In this document: in pieces, positions 6,425-8,395 of the stretch
Layout: the number at the start of each line of letters is the position of its first letter
Numbering within the stretch: the first letter of the stretch is position 1
Assembly: GCA_945952355.1 (NCBI GenBank)
Contig: CAMFIW010000087.1
Coordinates: 1-8,395, forward strand
Direction: 5' to 3'
Source of the DNA: an uncultured Phenylobacterium sp.
GTDB taxonomy: Bacteria; Pseudomonadota; Alphaproteobacteria; Caulobacterales; Caulobacteraceae
DNA length: 8,395 nucleotides
Program-made: the position numbers and the translations under genes
The notes under the pieces: generated by a model
Database searches by the model: none
What the model was told of the DNA's origin: nothing
Seen by the model: only the letters and a program-made list of their open reading frames with translations

Positions 6425-8014
6425 ATGTCGCCGCCTGCTCGCCGTCAGTCGATCTTCGTCCGCAAGTCGATCGACCAGATCCGGGCGGACTCAGGCCACC
6501 AGGCCCTCCAGCGCACCTTGGGACCGGGCCATCTGCTCTTGCTCGGCGTGGGCTCGATAATCGGAGCCGGCATCTATGTGATGACCGGCGCGGCGGCGGC
6601 GCATTTCGCCGGGCCGGCGGTGCTGATCTCGTTCCTGATCGCCGGCGCGGCCTGCGTGTTCACCGGGCTCTGCTACGCCGAGCTGTCCTCGATGATGCCG
6701 GTCACCGGCTCGGCCTACATCTACGCCTACGCGACCTTGGGAGAGTTGGGCGCGTGGGTGCTGGGCTGGCTGCTGGTGCTCGAATATGCGGTCGCCGGCG
6801 CCACCGTCGCCGTCGGCTTCTCCGGATACCTGGTGAGCCTGCTGGCGAGCTGCGGCGTCCACCTTCCCGCGGCGATCGCGACACCCTTCATCCAGTCGGT
6901 GAGCGGGAGCGGGGGCTACGCCTTCGTCACGGGCGGCGGTGTAAACCTAATCGCCAGCCTGGCGGTCTGCGTGATGGCCGTGCCACTGGTGTTCGGGATT
7001 CGGGAGTCGGCGGCGATCAATTCGTCCATCGTGGCGCTGAAGATCGTCGTGCTGCTGCTGTTCGTCGCCTTCGGTGTGAGCTCGGTCGTTCCGGCGCGTT
7101 GGGTTCCGTTCATCCCGCCGAACGAGGGCGGTTTCGCCTATGGCTGGCCGGGAATTTTCCGGGCGGCCTCCGTGATCTTCTTCGCCTATCTCGGCTTCGA
7201 GACGGTCTCGACGGCGGCGGCCGAGGCGCGGGACCCCAAGCGGGACATGCCGTTCGGCATACTGGGCTCGCTGGCCGTATGCACCGTGCTCTACGTCGCG
7301 GTGGCTGCGGTGCTGACCGGCGTCGCGCCCTATCGCACCCTGGGCGTCGCCGACCCTCTGGCCGTGGCCGTGGACGCCATGGGCAAGCCGTGGCTGCTGA
7401 TGGTGGTGAAGATCGGCGCCGTCGTCGGCCTGACTTCGATCCTGCTGTCGACCTGCTACGGCCAGTCGCGGGTGTTCTACGCCATGGCGCGCGACGGTCT
7501 GTTGCCCAAGGCCTTCACGAGCCTGCACCCGAGGTTCGGCACACCGTGGATCGGCACGATAATCATCGCGGCCGGCATGGCGCTGGCCGCCGGTCTGCTG
7601 CCGATCACCCTGCTGGGCGACCTAATCAGCCTGGGCACTGCGACCTCCTTCGCCATCGTCTGTTTCTCGGTCATGTGGCTGCGCAATACCCATCCCCAGA
7701 TGGACCGCCCTTTCGTTGCGCCCCTTGGCGGCGTGCGGATCGCCGGCTGGTGGGTTGGGGTGACGCCGGTCCTCGGCATCATCGGATGCATGGTGATGGT
7801 CGGCCCCCTGATGTTCGACATATTCGCCAAGGCGGTCGCCGGTGATTTCCTGCCGGCCGGGTTGCTGCTGGGATATCTGGGCGCAGGCGCGCTGATCTAT
7901 GTGTTCTATGGCCGACGGCACTCGCGGTTGGGCCAGGGGCTCGGCCCACACGGCGGCCCGCCCGGCGACTTCGACCCCACCGTGCCCGTGGAAGGCGCCA
8001 TCGCCTCGCATTGA
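6425..8014 (+). CDS. APC-superfamily amino acid permease (CAT-like)
   Basis: An inner-membrane amino acid transporter of 529 residues with about 12 hydrophobic helices, the usual size for bacterial cationic-amino-acid-transporter-like permeases. The short cytoplasmic N-terminus carries RKSIDQI and LQRTLGPGHLL. TM1 has the hallmark GVGSIIGAGI (41-50), the substrate-binding unwound helix of this superfamily. The family-typical CYAELSSMMPVTGSAYIY (83-100), IFFAYLGFETVSTAAAEARDP (251-271) and YGQSRVFYAMARDGLLP (345-361) follow. The C-terminal tail (about 498-529) is polar. The frame is open upstream, but ATG6425 gives the standard N-terminus, with GAGG at 6412-6415 overlapping the esterase stop. 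It starts 11 bases after that stop and so is co-transcribed. Direction and substrate cannot be read from sequence. Beside a receptor and an esterase it might move an amino acid or acyl-amino-acid product (inference). Confidence 0.93.
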   Translation: MSPPARRQSIFVRKSIDQIRADSGHQALQRTLGPGHLLLLGVGSIIGAGIYVMTGAAAAHFAGPAVLISFLIAGAACVFTGLCYAELSSMMPVTGSAYIYAYATLGELGAWVLGWLLVLEYAVAGATVAVGFSGYLVSLLASCGVHLPAAIATPFIQSVSGSGGYAFVTGGGVNLIASLAVCVMAVPLVFGIRESAAINSSIVALKIVVLLLFVAFGVSSVVPARWVPFIPPNEGGFAYGWPGIFRAASVIFFAYLGFETVSTAAAEARDPKRDMPFGILGSLAVCTVLYVAVAAVLTGVAPYRTLGVADPLAVAVDAMGKPWLLMVVKIGAVVGLTSILLSTCYGQSRVFYAMARDGLLPKAFTSLHPRFGTPWIGTIIIAAGMALAAGLLPITLLGDLISLGTATSFAIVCFSVMWLRNTHPQMDRPFVAPLGGVRIAGWWVGVTPVLGIIGCMVMVGPLMFDIFAKAVAGDFLPAGLLLGYLGAGALIYVFYGRRHSRLGQGLGPHGGPPGDFDPTVPVEGAIASH

Positions 8015-8027
8015 GGCGCCGGCCGCG

Positions 8028-8045
8028 GGGTCTCGTCACAGACCC
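8028..8045 (+). terminator. Possible hairpin terminator after the permease
   Basis: GGGTCT (8028-8033) and AGACCC (8040-8045) form a perfect 6-bp stem around the 6-base loop CGTCAC, starting 13 bases after the permease stop. The downstream sequence GTCACGAATATTTCC is only mildly T-rich, so it would be a weak intrinsic terminator at best. It overlaps a phased direct repeat that could instead be a protein site. Confidence 0.35.
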
Positions 8046-8050
8046 GTCAC
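8034..8050. repeat. Two CGTCAC copies at 11-bp spacing
   Basis: CGTCAC occurs at 8034-8039 and 8045-8050, starts 11 bases apart, about one helical turn. Direct repeats on one DNA face are a common arrangement for AraC-family and OmpR-family regulators, and an AraC-family gene begins 65 bases downstream. The first copy is also the loop of the possible terminator hairpin. Two short copies can arise by chance. Confidence 0.3.
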
Positions 8051-8064
8051 GAATATTTCCACGG

Positions 8065-8096
8065 CCCGTCCGGCCTGATAACGATAGTCGGACCGG
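8065..8096. repeat. Imperfect 10-bp inverted repeat before the AraC-type gene
   Basis: CCCGTCCGGC (8065-8074) and GTCGGACCGG (8087-8096) match as inverted copies at 8 of 10 positions, around the less GC-rich spacer CTGATAACGATA. The site ends 18 bases before the ATG at 8115. It could be an operator for autoregulation or overlap the promoter; nothing beyond symmetry and position supports this. Confidence 0.3.
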
Positions 8097-8114
8097 AACC
8101 CGTGGAGTCGGGCC

Positions 8115-8395
8115 ATGCTCCGCAGCATCGAGGTCGAACGCACGCCGCGCCCCGTGGTCGCCCTGGCGGACGAGTATCCCGCCGGCTTCGTCGATCCGCG
8201 CCATTCCCATCGTCGCGCCCAACTTCTCTACGCCACGACGGGTGTGATGACCGTGGTCACTCCAGAAGGCACCTTCGTCATACCGCCGCAGCGGGCCGTA
8301 TGGATTCCGGGCGGGGTGGAGCACGAGGTCTCCTGCCGCGGCGAGGTTTCACTGCGGACGCTCTATGTCGAGCCACAATCCTGCGAGCGCTTGCC
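8115..8395 (+). CDS. AraC-family transcriptional regulator, cupin domain only (partial, cut by window end)
   Basis: The first 93 codons of a gene that runs off the right edge. The peptide starts MLRSIEVERTPRPVVALADE. It then shows the N-terminal cupin (AraC_binding) pattern of a well-known AraC subgroup: HSHRRAQLLYATTGVMTV, a turn with TPEGTFVIPPQRAVWIPGG, VEHEV, and LRTLYVEP. In complete members two helix-turn-helix motifs follow; these are outside the window. The start is supported by GGAG at 8104-8107, seven bases before the ATG. It is separated from the permease by 100 bases containing a hairpin and repeats, so it may have its own promoter. It might respond to a small molecule handled by the upstream operon, or may control unrelated genes to the right. 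Family confidence is high despite truncation; the effector is unknown. Confidence 0.85.
   Translation, partial: MLRSIEVERTPRPVVALADEYPAGFVDPRHSHRRAQLLYATTGVMTVVTPEGTFVIPPQRAVWIPGGVEHEVSCRGEVSLRTLYVEPQSCERL

Noticed and set aside
6298..7845. 515-residue open frame in another + strand frame overlapping the permease
   Set aside because: Arginine- and glycine-rich with no hydrophobic helices; the permease frame has all APC hallmarks.

Overview
The window is very GC-rich and every gene lies on the + strand. The gene types (an EnvZ-type two-component pair, a TonB-dependent siderophore-type receptor, a GDSAG esterase, a CAT-like amino acid permease and an AraC regulator with a cupin domain), the high GC and the style of the proteins point to an alphaproteobacterium. 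A Caulobacterales-like organism (Caulobacter, Phenylobacterium, Brevundimonas) is my best guess, but no taxonomic marker is present.

Layout. Positions 1-143 may hold the last codons of an upstream gene. Positions 144-402 carry no convincing gene; they hold a long, nearly perfect inverted repeat (153-198) and probably the promoter of the regulatory operon. An OmpR-family response regulator (403-1128) overlaps by 4 bases a sensor histidine kinase (1125-3134). The kinase's periplasmic sensor is interrupted by about 200 residues of Gly/Pro/Ala-rich low-complexity sequence. A 175-base gap (3135-3309) with a small dyad precedes a complete TonB-dependent siderophore-type receptor (3310-5412). This is followed closely by an HSL-family alpha/beta hydrolase (5442-6413) and a 12-helix APC amino acid permease (6425-8014). 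These three look like one transcription unit. A 100-base gap with a hairpin, phased repeats and an inverted repeat leads to the 5' end of an AraC-family regulator (8115 onward), cut by the window edge.

How the genes may work together (inference). The order regulator, sensor kinase, TonB receptor, esterase parallels the Pseudomonas aeruginosa pfeR-pfeS-pfeA-pfeE locus. There a two-component system senses a ferric siderophore, induces its receptor, and an esterase breaks the siderophore down. Here the esterase belongs to a different fold subfamily and has no visible signal peptide, so hydrolysis would be cytoplasmic. An amino acid permease is added, which could handle an amino-acid-containing product. 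The substrate cannot be told from sequence. No mobile element, tRNA, rRNA, CRISPR array or convincing minus-strand gene was seen.
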